Shown: positions 43,758 to 55,799, counted from the stretch's first letter. The stretch is 64,000 nucleotides of DNA from Salmo trutta (GCF_901001165.1 NC_042972.1:7250237-7314236), one strand, 5' to 3'. Notes: generated by a model not told the origin, from the letters alone. Translations and numbers: made by a program.

Positions 43758-44541
43758 TGTACAGTGATGAGGCGACTCTGGGATGCTGGCCTTCTAGGGA
43801 GAGTTGCAAAGAAAATCCATATCTCGGACTGGCCAATATCAATAAAAGATTAAGATGGGCAAAAGAACACAGAAACTGGACAGAGGAACTTTGCCTAGAA
43901 GGCCAGCATCCCGGAGTCGCCTCTTCACTGTTGACATTGAGACTGGTGTTTTGCGGGTACTAATTAATGAAGCTGCCAGATGAGGACTTGTGAGGCGTCT
44001 GTTTCTCAAACTAGACACTCTAATGTACTTGTCCTCTTGCTCAGTTGTGCACCCTGGCCTCCCACTCCTCTTTCTATTTTGGTTAGACTGACGAGTTTCA
44101 GAAGAAAGTTATTTGTTTCTGGCCATTTTTAGCCTGTAATCGAACCCACAAATGCTGATGCTCCAGATACTCAACTAGTCTAAAGAAGGCCAGTTTTATT
44201 GCTTCTTTAATCAGGACAACAGTTTTCAGCTGTGCTTTCATAATTGCAAAAGGGTTTTCTAATGATCAATTAGCCTTTTAAAATTATATATTTGGATTAG
44301 CTAACACAACGTGCCGTTGGAACACAGGAGTGATGGTTGCTGATAATGGGCCTCTGTATGCCTACAGTATGTAGATATTCCATAAAAAATCTGCAGTTTC
44401 CAGTTACAATAGTCATTTACAAGATTAACAATGTCTACACTATTTCTGATCTATTTGATGTTATTTTAATGGACAAAAAAATTGCTTTTCTTTCAAAAAC
44501 AAGGACATTTCTAAGTGACCCCAAACTTTTGAACGGCAGTG
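43758..44541 (-). mobile_element. foldback Tc1 derivative, centre and one arm
   Basis: It begins CAGTGATGAGGCGACTC, contains the transposase words for GLLGRV and RLRWAKEHRNW, then turns back on itself: GATGCTGGCCTTCTAG near 43780 reappears inverted as CTAGAAGGCCAGCATC near 43896. The rest is the inverted arm, ending at the Tc1-type terminus GAACGGCAGTG followed by TA (44542-44543). The left end is also preceded by TA. There is no catalytic domain. It belongs to the same family as 55800-56996. Confidence 0.8.
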
Positions 44542-44690
44542 TACACATTTTTTTAATTTGTTCATATTTTCTTAACACAATTTTCTTAAATCTGCAGGGT
44601 TGGTTAAGGGCTTGTAAGTAAGCATTTCACAGTAAGGGCTACACCTTGTAAGGTCTACACCAGTGTATGTGACAAATAAAATTTGATTTG

Positions 44691-44999
44691 AATTGAAATA
44701 TAAAGGTGAAAAGGGGGCTTTAAACCTAATATCCAGAGCCTTACATGTTCCAACACAAGTTTTGCTGATATGCATGATCATGATGACGTACAGCCGGTGG
44801 TGCTGCCTGCAGCACTATCACTGTCAGAGAGCACAGGGCAATGATGAGCAGGTTATTGACACCAAAATGCTATTAGTCTGACTCTTCTCAGTCAATCCCC
44901 TCTTAACAGCAGGACTACCTGCCGTACGTTAGTCACAGATGATTAACATGGCCAAGGTGATTTGTAAAATCATATGAAAAATGTAAAAGTAGTGCCAAA
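44691..44999. other. no gene recognised
   Basis: About 310 bases between the LINE tail and the ACT array. Confidence 0.5.
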
Positions 45000-45424
45000 C
45001 TACTACTATGACTACTACTACTACTACTAGTACTGCTAACTCTACTAATATTACTGTTACTGTTACTCCTACTGCTACTACTTCTACTACTCATGTTACG
45101 ACTACTACTACTACTGCTAATACTACTAAAATGACTGTTACTGTTGATGTTACTCCTGCTACTACTACTATTGCTAATATTACTGTTACTTCTACTACTC
45201 ATGTTATTACTACTACAACTACTACTATTACTACTAATGTTACTTGTACTCCTACTCCTATTACTTCTACTACTCATGTTACTACTACTACTACTACTAC
45301 TTCTACTACTACTACTACTACCACTTTTACTGTTACTACTAATACTACTACTAATAATAATGTTACTGATCCTACTACTACTACTAATGTTACTGTTACT
45401 ATTACTAATACTACTGTTACTATG

Positions 45425-45460
<36 letters not shown>

Positions 45461-45461
<1 letters not shown>

Positions 45462-45510
45462 TTATTTATTAAACCCACATTTACCAGATAAATTGACTGA
45501 GAACTATGAC
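45461..45510 (-). mobile_element. SINE-tail fragment in the ACT array (first)
   Basis: TTTATTTATTAAACCCACAT then GATAAATTGACTGAGAACTA resembles the tail of the SINE-like insert at 25937 (TTATTTACC..GACTGAGAACA), on the minus strand. Only about 50 bases remain. Confidence 0.5.
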
Positions 45511-45553
45511 TAGAACAATTACTATTACTTCTAATACTACTACTACTACCACA

Positions 45554-45584
<31 letters not shown>

Positions 45585-45843
45585 ATGTTACTACTATGAC
45601 TACACTGATACTACTACTACTACTACTACTACTACTACCCCCAGACTACTACTAGACTACTACTAATACTACTACTACTATTACCACTACTACTACTAAT
45701 TCTACTACTACTACTACTACTTTTACTGCTACTGCTACTACTACTACTACTACTGCTACAACTACTAATGTTACTGTTACTATAACTACTACTACTACTA
45801 ATGTTACTGTTACTACTAATACCATGACATCTGCTACTCATGT

Positions 45844-45877
<34 letters not shown>

Positions 45878-45960
45878 GATGTTACTGTTACTACTACAAC
45901 TAATTCTAATACTTCTAATGTTATTACTACTACTACTACTAAATTATATTACTACTACAG

Positions 45961-46060
45961 TACGGGAAAAAAAAATGTATGAAATGTATGCATTCACTAC
46001 TGTAAGTCGCTCTGGATAAGAGCGTCTGCTAAATGACTAAAATGTAAATGTAAATGTAAA
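45961..46060 (+). mobile_element. HpaI/SmaI-type SINE 3' end
   Basis: It contains GTATGCATTCACTACTGTAA and GTCGCTCTGGATAAGAGCGT, then CTGCTAAATGACTAAAATGT and short ATGTAA repeats. This is the 3' half of the salmonid tRNA-Lys-derived SINE. The tRNA-like head is absent. It sits inside the ACT array. Confidence 0.88.
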
Positions 46061-46647
46061 CTACTACTACTATTACTAATGTTACAGTTACTACTACTAC
46101 TACTGATATTACTGTTACTACTACTACTGCTACTTCTAATACTCATGCTACTTCTACTACTACTAATACTACTACTACTGTTACTGTTACTACTACTACT
46201 ATTTTGAGTATTACTAATGTTACTATTACTACTACAACTAATACTACTAATACTACTAATGTTACTGTTACTACTACTACAACTAATGGTACTGTAACTA
46301 CTACTACTGCCACTACTAATACTAATACAACTACTACTACAACTACTACTGATTTTACTGTTACTACTACTGCTACTACCACTACTGTTACAATTACTAA
46401 TACTCCTATTACTACTACTATTAATACTACTACTACTACTACTAATAAAAATAATACTTATACTACTGCTACTACTACTATTAATAATTATACTACTACT
46501 ACTATTACTACTAATGTAACTGTTACTACTAGTACTATTAACATTACTACTACTACTACTGCTACTAATTTTACTGTTACTGCTACTACTACTACTACTA
46601 ATAATAATAATAATGTTACTGTTACTACAACTACTACTACCACTACT

Positions 46648-46698
46648 TTTATTTATTAAACCCATATATTATCAGATAAATTGACTGAGAACTATGAC
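46648..46698 (-). mobile_element. SINE-tail fragment in the ACT array (second)
   Basis: Near-identical to 45461-45510, with the same junctions to ACT repeats on both sides, offset 1187-1188 bp. This is best explained by tandem duplication of the whole segment. Confidence 0.6.
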
Positions 46699-46822
46699 TT
46701 GTACAATTACTATTGTGTCTACTACTACTACTAAACTTCTACTGCGATTACTACTACACTACTACTACTACTACTACTACACCACTTCACTATGGCTACT
46801 ATTACTATTAATACCACTACTA

Positions 46823-46859
<37 letters not shown>

Positions 46860-46866
46860 GTTACTG

Positions 46867-46903
<37 letters not shown>

Positions 46904-48645
46904 AACTACTGTTACTATAACTAGTACTACTACTACTACTAATGTCACTGTTACTTTTAATAATACTACTACTACTTATACTACTCATGTTACTACTACT
47001 ACTACTTCTACTAATGTTACTGTTACTACTACTACTAATTCTAATACTTCTAATGTTACTACTACAACTACAACAACTTCTACTAATACTACTAATACTA
47101 CTAATACTACTAATGTTACTGTTACTACTACTACTACTTCTACTAATGGTACTGTTACTACTACTACTACTTCTGCCAATACTACTACTATGACTACTAC
47201 TAATATTACTGTTACTGCTACTACTTCTACTACTCATATTACTAATACTACTACTACTAATGTTACTGTTACTACTACTACTAACTGTAATACTACTACT
47301 ACCATAACTAATACTACTAATACTACTAATGTTACTGCTGCTTCCACTTCTACTACTAATGGTACTGTTTACTACTACTACTGCTACAACTACTACTACT
47401 ACTATTACTATTACTAATTTTACTGTTACTACTACTGCTACTACTAACAATACACTTACTACTATTACTACTGCTACTACTAATAATACTGATACTACTA
47501 CTACTATTTATACTACTACTGCTAATAATATTAATAATTATGCTACTACTAGTATTACTACTAATGTAAGTGATACTACTACTACTGCTACTTATGTTAC
47601 TGTAACTGCTACTACTACTACTACTACAACTACTACTGTTACTGTTACTACTAATACTACTACTGCTAATGGTACTGTTACTACTACTACTGCTACAACT
47701 ACTACTACTACTGCTACTATGACTACTACTAATATTACTCTTACTACTACTGCTACTACTAATGATACAATTACTACTACTACTGCTACTACTACTACTA
47801 CTACTACTAACACTGCTACTACTACTACTATTTATACTACTACTACTATTAATAAATATGTGACTACTAATGCAACTGTTACTACTACTACTGATACTAA
47901 TGTTACTGTTACTACTACTACTACTACACTACTAATGTTACTGTTACTACTACTAATGTTACTGTTACTACTACTACTACTACTACTAATGTTACTGTTA
48001 CTACTACTAATGTTACTGTTACTACTACTACTACTACTACTAATACTACTAATGTTATTACTACTACTATTACTGCTACTGCTAATGTTACTGTTACTAC
48101 TACTACTATTACTACTACTACTACTAATGTTACTACTACTACTACTAATGTTACTACTACTACTATTACTACTACTGCTAATGTTACTGTTACTACTACT
48201 GCTACTGTTACTACTATTACTACTACTACTAATGTTACTGTTTCTACTGCTACTACTATTACTACTGCCGGTAATGTTACTGCTGCTATTACTACTATTA
48301 CTATTACTACTACTGCTACTATTACTACTACTACTAATGTTACTGTTTCTACTGCTACTACTATTACTACTGCCGGTAATGTTACTGCTACTATTACTAC
48401 TATTACTATTACTACTACTGCTACTACTACTACTAAAGTTACTGTTACTACTACAACTACTATTATTACTACTACTACTACGACACACTGGTTTGGCACA
48501 ATGCCTATAGTTTATCAGCTTTTGCAGGAAATGTATTGTGTGTCTTGTAGTTGTTGATATGCAATGTGCCTCTAGGTGACAAAGATGACTAGCAAACAGT
48601 GATGGACATTACTTTTGTCCTGGAAATGGGTGATCACTTCTAGGC

Positions 48646-48777
<132 letters not shown>

Positions 48778-48988
48778 AGAGAGAGAGAAGGAGAGTGTAA
48801 GAGATAACCCTGATCCCAGTGAAATACAGTACGTATGTTCCAAATGACACAATCCCGCCCCAAGATATCTGCAGGAGTCAGACCATATCCCTGACAACAC
48901 CACCCATTACTCACGACTGGATGACTACATGGTGAAGGTCAAACTCTGACATTACACAACCGTCTCCATTTGAATTAGAGGTTGCATT

Positions 48989-49121
48989 GAGAGATAGACA
49001 GGTCATCTCAGCTGCATAGAGATAGACAGGTCATCTCAGCTACATAGTGATAGACAGGTCGTCTCAGCTGCATAGAGATAGACAGGTCATCTCAGCTGCA
49101 TAGAGATAGACAGGTCATGTG
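48989..49121. repeat. 28-bp tandem repeat, about 4.7 copies
   Basis: The unit contains GAGATAGACAGGTCATCTCA followed by GCTGCATA. Small variants include CATAGTGATA and GTCGTC. Confidence 0.93.
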
Positions 49122-49447
49122 TGTGTCGTCTGGTCACCCCTACTCTCATTACAGCCTACAGTCTGAAGCCATGCCAAAAGGTTGAGTAATAATTGAGAAC
49201 CACTCCGCCCGAAAATAGAAGAAAAAAAAACAGGAAGAATTTCTCCTGACCGTTTAAATGTTTTCTCTCTCTTGGAATCTGCATTGTCATTTGTTTGTAT
49301 TTCATTTCAGAACCTTTGTGCGTGTGTTTCTTTGGCCTCAGCACAGGACTAATGAGCCAGTCTGTTGCCAACCTCTGTCAAAGATCACATCTGTCACCAC
49401 ACACAGACAGCTGCTTCTGTCGGTGGATGCTTCCCAACTGACACCCC
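49122..49447. other. no gene recognised
   Basis: About 330 bases of unremarkable sequence. Confidence 0.45.
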
Positions 49448-49537
49448 ATTCACTGTAGTGCACTGCTTTTGACCAGGGCTCATTGGTGTTCTGGTCAAAA
49501 GTAGTGAACTAAATAGGGAATAGGTTGCAATTTCAGA
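49448..49537. mobile_element. palindromic MITE-like repeat, copy 4
   Basis: GTAGTGCACTGCTTTTGACC, centre CAGGGCTCATTGGTGTTCTG, then GTCAAAAGTAGTGAACTAAA and TAGGGAATAGGTTGCAATTT. Diverged from the other copies. Confidence 0.72.
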
Positions 49538-50164
49538 CATAGCCTCTGTATCTGTTAAGCCAGCATGTATCTCTGTCTCTCTGTAAAGGCACCGTCTAAC
49601 CTTTGGCAAGCTGCTCTTGATGGCCAGCTAACTGGTCTTCCAAGGTCCTCCCAGGTTGAGGCACTTGAGCAACATGACATTTTGTTTTTGGCAACATCAC
49701 ATACAGTACAAGAGTGATACTCTATAAATTGGTTCAACTACATGCTGCTGTATGCTAGTTCTGGTGACATTTACGTACAGTAACTGCAACGGTTAAAAGT
49801 CACTATTTTTGACATATTCGGACGAGACGTTGTTGCTTATTTAGCGTTGACTACAATTAATTTCACATGACTGAAATCTCGCTTTAGCCCAATCAGAAAT
49901 ATCCCAGGGGAGATTTAAAGCCATTGTGTATTTGTTTTATTTCAGATGCTGAAGGCTTTACTGCTGTCCTGTAGGGGGACATCAGTTTTACACATTTTAA
50001 ATACTTTATTCAAATCCATCGATCAAATGTAAATTTTAAAAAGATCAAAACATTTCAAAGTTTCCTTTTATGCATGGTTACTCAAGGGTACAGAAAGCAC
50101 CTCCTTATCTAAACAGCTAGGCTGCCCATGACAGCTGAAACAGAGCATTACCTAGTCAACTGCT
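49538..50164. other. no gene recognised
   Basis: About 630 bases, AT-rich, no recognisable structure. Confidence 0.45.
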
Positions 50165-50812
50165 TTGCCCTACTTTTTGTCAGGCCCACAATCTGGAAGC
50201 AATGCACTACAATCCTGTGTACGTGGCAGAGACTGACAAATATCAGCGCCACCAGCTAGCACCTACATCCCAGGCTGTCCCAGCGTGCCACGAGGGGCTG
50301 GTGTTTAAGCAGCTTGTCGGCAAAGGCCTTCTCCATGTAGCCGTCAAATGAGCAGCCCACTTCCAAAAAGAGCACCTCCCCCTGGCTTCTCCCACAACAA
50401 CAACATCTGGTGTATTTGGCCACACAGGAATACACATCAACATCAAACCAGCTTCCTGTTACACCAGAATGTTTATGGATGTGTGCTGTTGGTGAGACCA
50501 CTTGTCTCACCTCGCTGGCTATCAGGTCGACAAGGCGGTCATGTCTAGCAATGTACAAATCCTTGTATGAACAGCAACCATTAACAACATGGTCAACAGA
50601 CTCCATTACATTTGACTCATGTAGAATACAAAATGGGTCATGGTTTGCAGGGTATCAGAGTGCTACAGTAGTTTATATCTTGTTAGTAGAACTTGCAGCC
50701 TCGCCTTAACAGTAAAGGTGAGAATGTCCTGGCCAATGGCAGCATTCTGGTACGTGGAACGGGAGACAGAGGGGTCAGTACAGTCCAGAGCAGTGAGTTT
50801 CCCCTGCAGATA
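50165..50812 (-). pseudogene. LINE C-terminal remnant with CCHC knuckle and probable restriction-like endonuclease
   Basis: Minus-strand frames read LQGKLTALDCTDPSVSRSTY and VKARLQVLLTRYKLL. Then comes ESVDHVVNGCCSYKDLYIARH and DRLVDLIASEV, with a His and Cys layout and RHD signature seen near the C-terminus of R2/NeSL-type LINEs. Next NTPDVVVVG and, after a frame change, EVLFLEVGCSFDGYMEKAF, resembling the PD..E motif of a restriction-like endonuclease. A stop breaks it near 50655 and a frameshift near 50380. No reverse transcriptase core is left. Clade is inference from motif order; not searched. Confidence 0.55.
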
Positions 50813-50813
50813 T

Positions 50814-50890
<77 letters not shown>
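50813..50890. repeat. (AC)n microsatellite
   Basis: Uninterrupted AC run directly at the edge of the LINE remnant. Confidence 0.98.
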
Positions 50891-50893
<3 letters not shown>

Positions 50894-51704
50894 ATAGGAG
50901 GTCATCAGAAACATCTGTTTGTCTCTGCATTTACTCGCTAGTCTTTTGTCACTCTCCAAGAACACAGAAAGACAAAAAGGGACAGATGTTCTTTTCAGTA
51001 ATGTACAGTTCTTCAAATGCATCCATTTGAAATATGTTGAATAATTCTGAGTGCATTGAACAACAAAGTGACTATGAAGTTAAACTGTCAAGCCAGAAGG
51101 CCTACCCATTGTGCATCCTTCCTAACTAGTCAGAGCAAAACTGTAGAAGATATCTGAGCTTTACAAAATGATTCATAGCATCCCAATTAGCCAATAGACC
51201 AGACAGCGAATAAAAAAATAATTCTAACCATCTTCACACTGTCACCTGCATGATACTATGACATCATTATGCGGTGAATGGTTGGTCTCTGAAGGGTGTA
51301 AAGTATGTTACATTAAATAACCCCGTAAATGTGGGGCATCTCTGAATGCAAGGCTGAAACGCCAGCTTTCTTCACAGGTGATTTTGGGTTAAGCCCTGCT
51401 GAGCCCACCACAGCAATCTGAGCAGATAACTACAAAGCATCTGCTGCAAAGAGACGATGGACAATAACAAACGTAGTGGAACTAAACTGGCTCCCAAAGT
51501 AGATTCCCTCTCCTTCTTCTCTCCTCTCTTCTCTCTCTCTCTCTCTCTCTCTCTGATTACCTGGCACAACTAATCTGAAATTAGGCCTGTATCTCTATTG
51601 AAATTATAACATTCACACAACTGAGCAAAATAACTTTGAACACTGATTTGAAATATTCAACATTTGGAATATATGAGAACAATTCCAGTAGTGGCATAGT
51701 AAAA
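50891..51704. other. no gene; short (CT)n at 51521-51553
   Basis: About 810 bases of unique-looking sequence with one CT run. Confidence 0.5.
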
Positions 51705-51892
51705 GGGGTGGCAGGTAGCCTAGTGGTTAGAGCATTGGACCAGTAACCGAAAGGTTGCTGGATTGAATCCCTGAGTTGACAAGGTAAGAATCTGTCATTC
51801 TGCCCCTGAACAAGGCAGTTAACCCACTATTCCTAGGCTGTCATTGTAAATAAGAATTTGTTCTTAACTGACTTGCCTAGTTAAAGGCTAAA
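51705..51892 (+). mobile_element. tRNA-derived SINE, second type
   Basis: It begins GGGGTGGCAGGTAGCCTAGT, has the B-box-like TGGATTGAATCCC, the body CTGCCCCTGAACAAGGCAG, and the tail TTAACTGACTTGCCTAGTTA, where the A-rich end is short. Confidence 0.9.
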
Positions 51893-51980
51893 AGGCATTG
51901 ATAACAATACACTTGATTTACTTCCTTTTAGCTCCTTGTGGACCAAAGGGTCTCACCAACAGAGAAAGCTGTTAAGAGTA

Positions 51981-52762
51981 AAGCTACCAGGAGTAACGGT
52001 AGTGGTAGTGTGCTGTATTCAGGAATAACTAGTGGTAGTGTGCTGTATTCATGAGTAACTGTAGTGGTAGTGTGCTGTATTCAGGAATAACTAGTGGTAG
52101 TGTGCTGTATTCATGAGTAACTGTAGTGGTAGTGTGCTGTATTCAGGAATAACTAGTGGTAGTGTGCTGTATTCAAGAGTAACTGTAGTGGTAGTGTGCT
52201 GTATTCAGGAATAACTAGTGGTAGTGTGCTGTATTCAAGAGTAACTGTAGTGGTAGTGTGCTGTATTCAGGAGTAACTGTAGTGGTAGTGTGCTGTATTC
52301 AGGAGTAAATGTAGTGGTAGTGTGCTGTATTCAGGAATAACTAGTGGTAGTGTGCTGTATTCAGGAGTAACGGTAGTGGTAGTGTGCTGTATTCAGGAAT
52401 AACTAGTGGTAGTGTGCTGTATTCAAGAGTAACTGTAGTGGTAGTGTGCTGTATTCAGGAGTAACTGTAGTGGTAGTGTGCTGTATTCAGGAGTAACGGT
52501 AGTGGTAGTGTGCTGTATTCAGGAGTAACTGTAGTGGTAGTGTGCTGTATTCAGGAATAACTAGTGGTAGTGTGCTGTATTCAGGAATAACTAGTGGTAG
52601 TGTGCAGTATTCAGGAATAACTGTAGTGGTAGTGTGCTGTATTCAGGAGTAACTGTAGTGGTAGTGTGCTGTATTCAGGAATAACTAGTGGTAGTGTGCT
52701 GTATTCAGGAATAACTAGTGGTAGTGTGCAGTATTCAGGAGTAACTGTAGTGGTAGTGTGCT
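51981..52762. repeat. 30/32-bp minisatellite, about 25 copies
   Basis: The core is GTGGTAGTGTGCTGTATTCA followed by GGAATAACTA (30-bp form) or GGAGTAACTGTA (32-bp form). The two forms are mixed along the array. It is interrupted at 52763 by a solo LTR, and one more partial unit follows at 53115-53145. Confidence 0.94.
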
Positions 52763-53114
52763 TCTCACGCCCTGACCGTAGAGAGCCTTTTTATATCTCT
52801 ATTTGGTTAGGTCAGGGTGTGATTTGGGTGGGCATTCTAGATTATATATTTCTAAGTTGGCCTGATATGGTTCCCAATCAGAGGCAGCTGTCTTTCGTTG
52901 TCTCTGATTGGGGGATCATATTTAGGCAGCCTTTTCCCACTGGGTTTTTGTGGGATCTTGTTTTTTTGGTTAGTTGCCTGCGAGCACGCCATTGACTTCA
53001 CGTTTCGTTTGTGCTTTATTGTTTTGGTTGTTTTGACGGTGTTCATTTTTAATAAAAGAAAAATGTTCGCCTACCACGCTGCACCTTGGTCTCCTTCTTA
53101 CAACGAACGTGACA
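52763..53114 (+). mobile_element. solo LTR (352 bp) with 5-bp target duplication
   Basis: It starts TCTCACGCCCTGACC (expected TGTCACG with one change) and ends CAACGAACGTGACA. It is flanked by GTGCT at 52758-52762 and 53115-53119, each part of the surrounding minisatellite unit. A polyadenylation signal AATAAAAG lies near 53051. No internal region is present, which fits recombination between two LTRs. Probably of a Ty3/gypsy-type element. Confidence 0.85.
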
Positions 53115-53145
53115 GTGCTGTATTCAGGAATAACTGTCGTGATTG

Positions 53146-53640
53146 TGTGCTGTCCTGTTTTCAACACAGTAAACATGACGAATGTCCTTCCTCTATACCT
53201 AAACCAAGGCCATTAAAGGAAGGAATACTGATAGGAGTAAGTTACTAGGAGTTATCATTCTCTAGGCGCCAAGCGTCTGGCCTAAGAGATTAACTCTTCA
53301 CAATTAGAACCTTTAAAAGTCTCAGATACTGTATCTCAAAGCTCTTTTGGCTGCATGCTATCTGTAGCTATCATATCTGTAGAGATTCTGCTGGTGCCAT
53401 TCCTAAATTGGTAATCTGTTTGTTTCATTTAATAAGCTAACATACAGTATGGAATTGTTTTTAGAAGGTCATACCATGGGCCATTTAGCTATTTGATGTA
53501 GAATCTTCGGACCCCTGTGGCTATTAAACATATACAGTATATTCATTTATTTTGTATTAAACATTTAATTTTGCATTACTGTTATTAGCCCATAGTCTGG
53601 CTGACACCTCACTGCTATTAGCCTCTAAATGGGGGGGGGG
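53146..53640. other. no gene recognised
   Basis: About 500 bases. A G homopolymer of ten bases lies at 53632-53641. Confidence 0.45.
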
Positions 53641-53661
53641 GCTATTTGATTTTGAATTTTA

Positions 53662-53820
53662 GGTATATATATGTATATGTATATATGTATATATATATGT
53701 ATATACCTATATGCTGAATACATATATATATATATTTATCAAATCATTTGTATCAAAAAAATACATATATACACATATACATATATATATATATGTTGTT
53801 ACAAATGATTTGATAAATAT
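53662..53820. repeat. AT-rich array with a perfect 21-bp inverted repeat
   Basis: TATATG-type repeats surround the arms 53732-53752 and 53800-53820, which are exact reverse complements (core ACAAATGATTTGATAAAT on the right). The arms enclose a 47-bp AT/AC loop. It is likely to extrude as a cruciform. Confidence 0.88.
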
Positions 53821-55080
53821 TGAATTTGGCCTTTACTACCCATAGAAAAGCATTGAATAACACACTCATAAATTACTAAAAAGACAGTCAAAAAATAAAT
53901 TAAAAGGAATAAGGTTTTGAAGCGTCTGTCTTATATCGAGGAAATATTATAAAGCTCAGGAAATATTTGTGTTTGGACACATATTTAACCCCTTACTTTT
54001 GTTGGCACAACACTACCTCCATACATCCATTCTCTTGTATGAGTTACTTTCAGATGAGTCGAAGTGGGGTCGTAGAGTAAAACTGGTTTGTGAGAGTCTC
54101 CCCTTTCGACAGTGGGGTCATGTCAGTTTTTTTGCATACCGAACCGTTTGGACTCTACAGACGTTTTTGTGAGAAAACCGATTTTCGGGATGACTCATGG
54201 TCTGACAAACACCATTGTAGCTCGGCCACTCCCCCCCCCCCCAACAGATGTGGAAGGCCGACACTGGCGGACGAAGGACAAAGGTCGTGCCGCAGCCCAT
54301 GCAAAGACCCAGAAGTCTCAGATTTTATAAAAGTCACAGATTTTTACGAATGAAACGCTGAATAAAGTATTATTAAGTGGGTGCTTTGCAAATACGAAAC
54401 ATATTTACCATACCTTTCACTAACACATTAATACCAGGGAATGGAGAAAACAACAACAACCAAAAAAGCAATTCCAAAATTGGGGGGAAAAAAAGTCCTC
54501 TTGTTTATCTTGCCTTAACTTCAGCCCTCTAGTTATTAGTGTGAGCCACCAAGGTCATACAGAGAAGGTGGAAGGCAGAGAGGCATTATCAGCTTGCCTG
54601 CTTGTGTGTGTGTGTGTGTGTGTGTGTGCAGACTCAGAGGCATGCCACAGAGGCAGTTCTGCTCCAGCAGCTTGAGCAAATTGTTAGGATATTATCCGGG
54701 AGGGGGGACAGGCGTCGCGGCACCGCTGGTGAGGTGGCGAAGCGGGGGTCCGAGGAGGGAATACCTGGCTGTCACCTTGACGATTCTCCACCAGATGCTC
54801 CCAGTTAACGGACCAATCCAGTGCCTAATTGATTTTTCCCAGGAACTCCTGCACCTGCTAATTGGTGCGCCTCAGCGCCTCACCATCTCTACCTGATTGT
54901 AATTGATTATTTAGCTCAACTGTTTAGCAGCAGAGGTGGGGAGAAGATGGTGAAGTTTTTTAATATGGGTTTATGTGATTTATAAGATGTATGGTTGATT
55001 GTCTGGTGGGGAAATGTAATGAAGGACTGGTTGTCAAATGCCGTAGTGGCGCTTGACTCTCCTCTGTTAGTCTGTTTGCC
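53821..55080. other. no gene; short (GT)n at 54603-54628
   Basis: About 1.26 kb. 54640-54900 is GC-richer, with a 100-codon plus frame lacking any recognisable domain. A C homopolymer lies near 54230. I suspect 53960-54350 is an old dispersed repeat but cannot show termini. Confidence 0.45.

Positions 55081-55081
<1 letters not shown>

Positions 55082-55123
<42 letters not shown>
55082..55123. repeat. (CT)n microsatellite
   Basis: About 42 bases of CT. Confidence 0.96.
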
Positions 55124-55127
<4 letters not shown>

Positions 55128-55799
55128 AACTCTCACTCTTTCTATCTCTCACTCTCTCCCTTCCACACCCCAGCCAGGTCACCTGTGGTCAGTGTTGGGT
55201 AGGTTACTTTCCAAAATTGTAATCAGAAACGTAACTTTTGGATTACCCAAACTCTGTAATGTAATCTGATTACATTCAGTTACTTTTAGATGACTTTCCC
55301 CTTAAGAGGCATTAGAAGAAGACAAAATATATGTTACCAATTGAACCACATCTATTGCAGGATAAATCAATGTTAAAGTTTACATAGCTGGCCATATAAT
55401 TGAATGTTAAATTTTACTTTATGGGTTGGTTATCTAGGCTTCTTCTAACCCATCGCTTTCTATTACATATAATAATACGATTAAATTATATCTTTACATA
55501 AAAAAAGATATAAAATCGTTGCCTCACCTCTGTTTCGGTAAACAGCTGAGGGATGGGCCACTCTCAGAATAATAGACAGAGCTATGGATGCAAGAACTAA
55601 CCATCCATGATATCAAAATTCTTGTTTTAACAATTGTATAAAGCCATACAATGTTTGTTTATATTTACAATGTCTACAAACATGGGAGAAAAACAAGCTT
55701 ATATTTTGGGTTCTCATGGAGTGTGACAGTTGAACTAAGCTCATGAGGCATTTATAAGTTATATCCTTCAAGAATCAATAGAGACAAATATACAATTTA

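Larger units (their letters stand above)
40805..44690 (+). mobile_element. Rex1-like LINE, decayed, with an insert in its 3' UTR
   Basis: It starts near 40805 (untranslated and 5' coding part with TGACGTTACC-like and GTCTCTCATGACCGAAAGGA words), continues through endonuclease and reverse transcriptase coding remnants to a stop at 43665-43667, then a 3' UTR. The 3' UTR is interrupted from 43758 to 44541 by a foldback Tc1 derivative and resumes to end in GACAAATAAAATTTGATTTG at about 44690. The 5' boundary is approximate. Confidence 0.88.
45000..48482. repeat. 3.5-kb (ACT)n trinucleotide array
   Basis: Dominated by ACT/CTA/TAC triplets, with recurring variants such as AATGTTACTGTTACT. Interrupted by two SINE-like fragments (45461-45510 and 46648-46698) and by an HpaI/SmaI-type SINE end. 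Long Thr-, Leu- or Ser-rich frames across it are triplet-repeat artefacts. Internal segmental duplications (about 1187 bp and 105 bp) are visible. Confidence 0.96.

Noticed and set aside
47329..48510. 393-codon Thr/Leu-rich frame and its antisense Ser/Val frames
   Set aside because: Translations of the ACT triplet array.
54594..54896. 100-codon frame in a GC-rich stretch
   Set aside because: It starts within a GT microsatellite and no recognisable motif follows.
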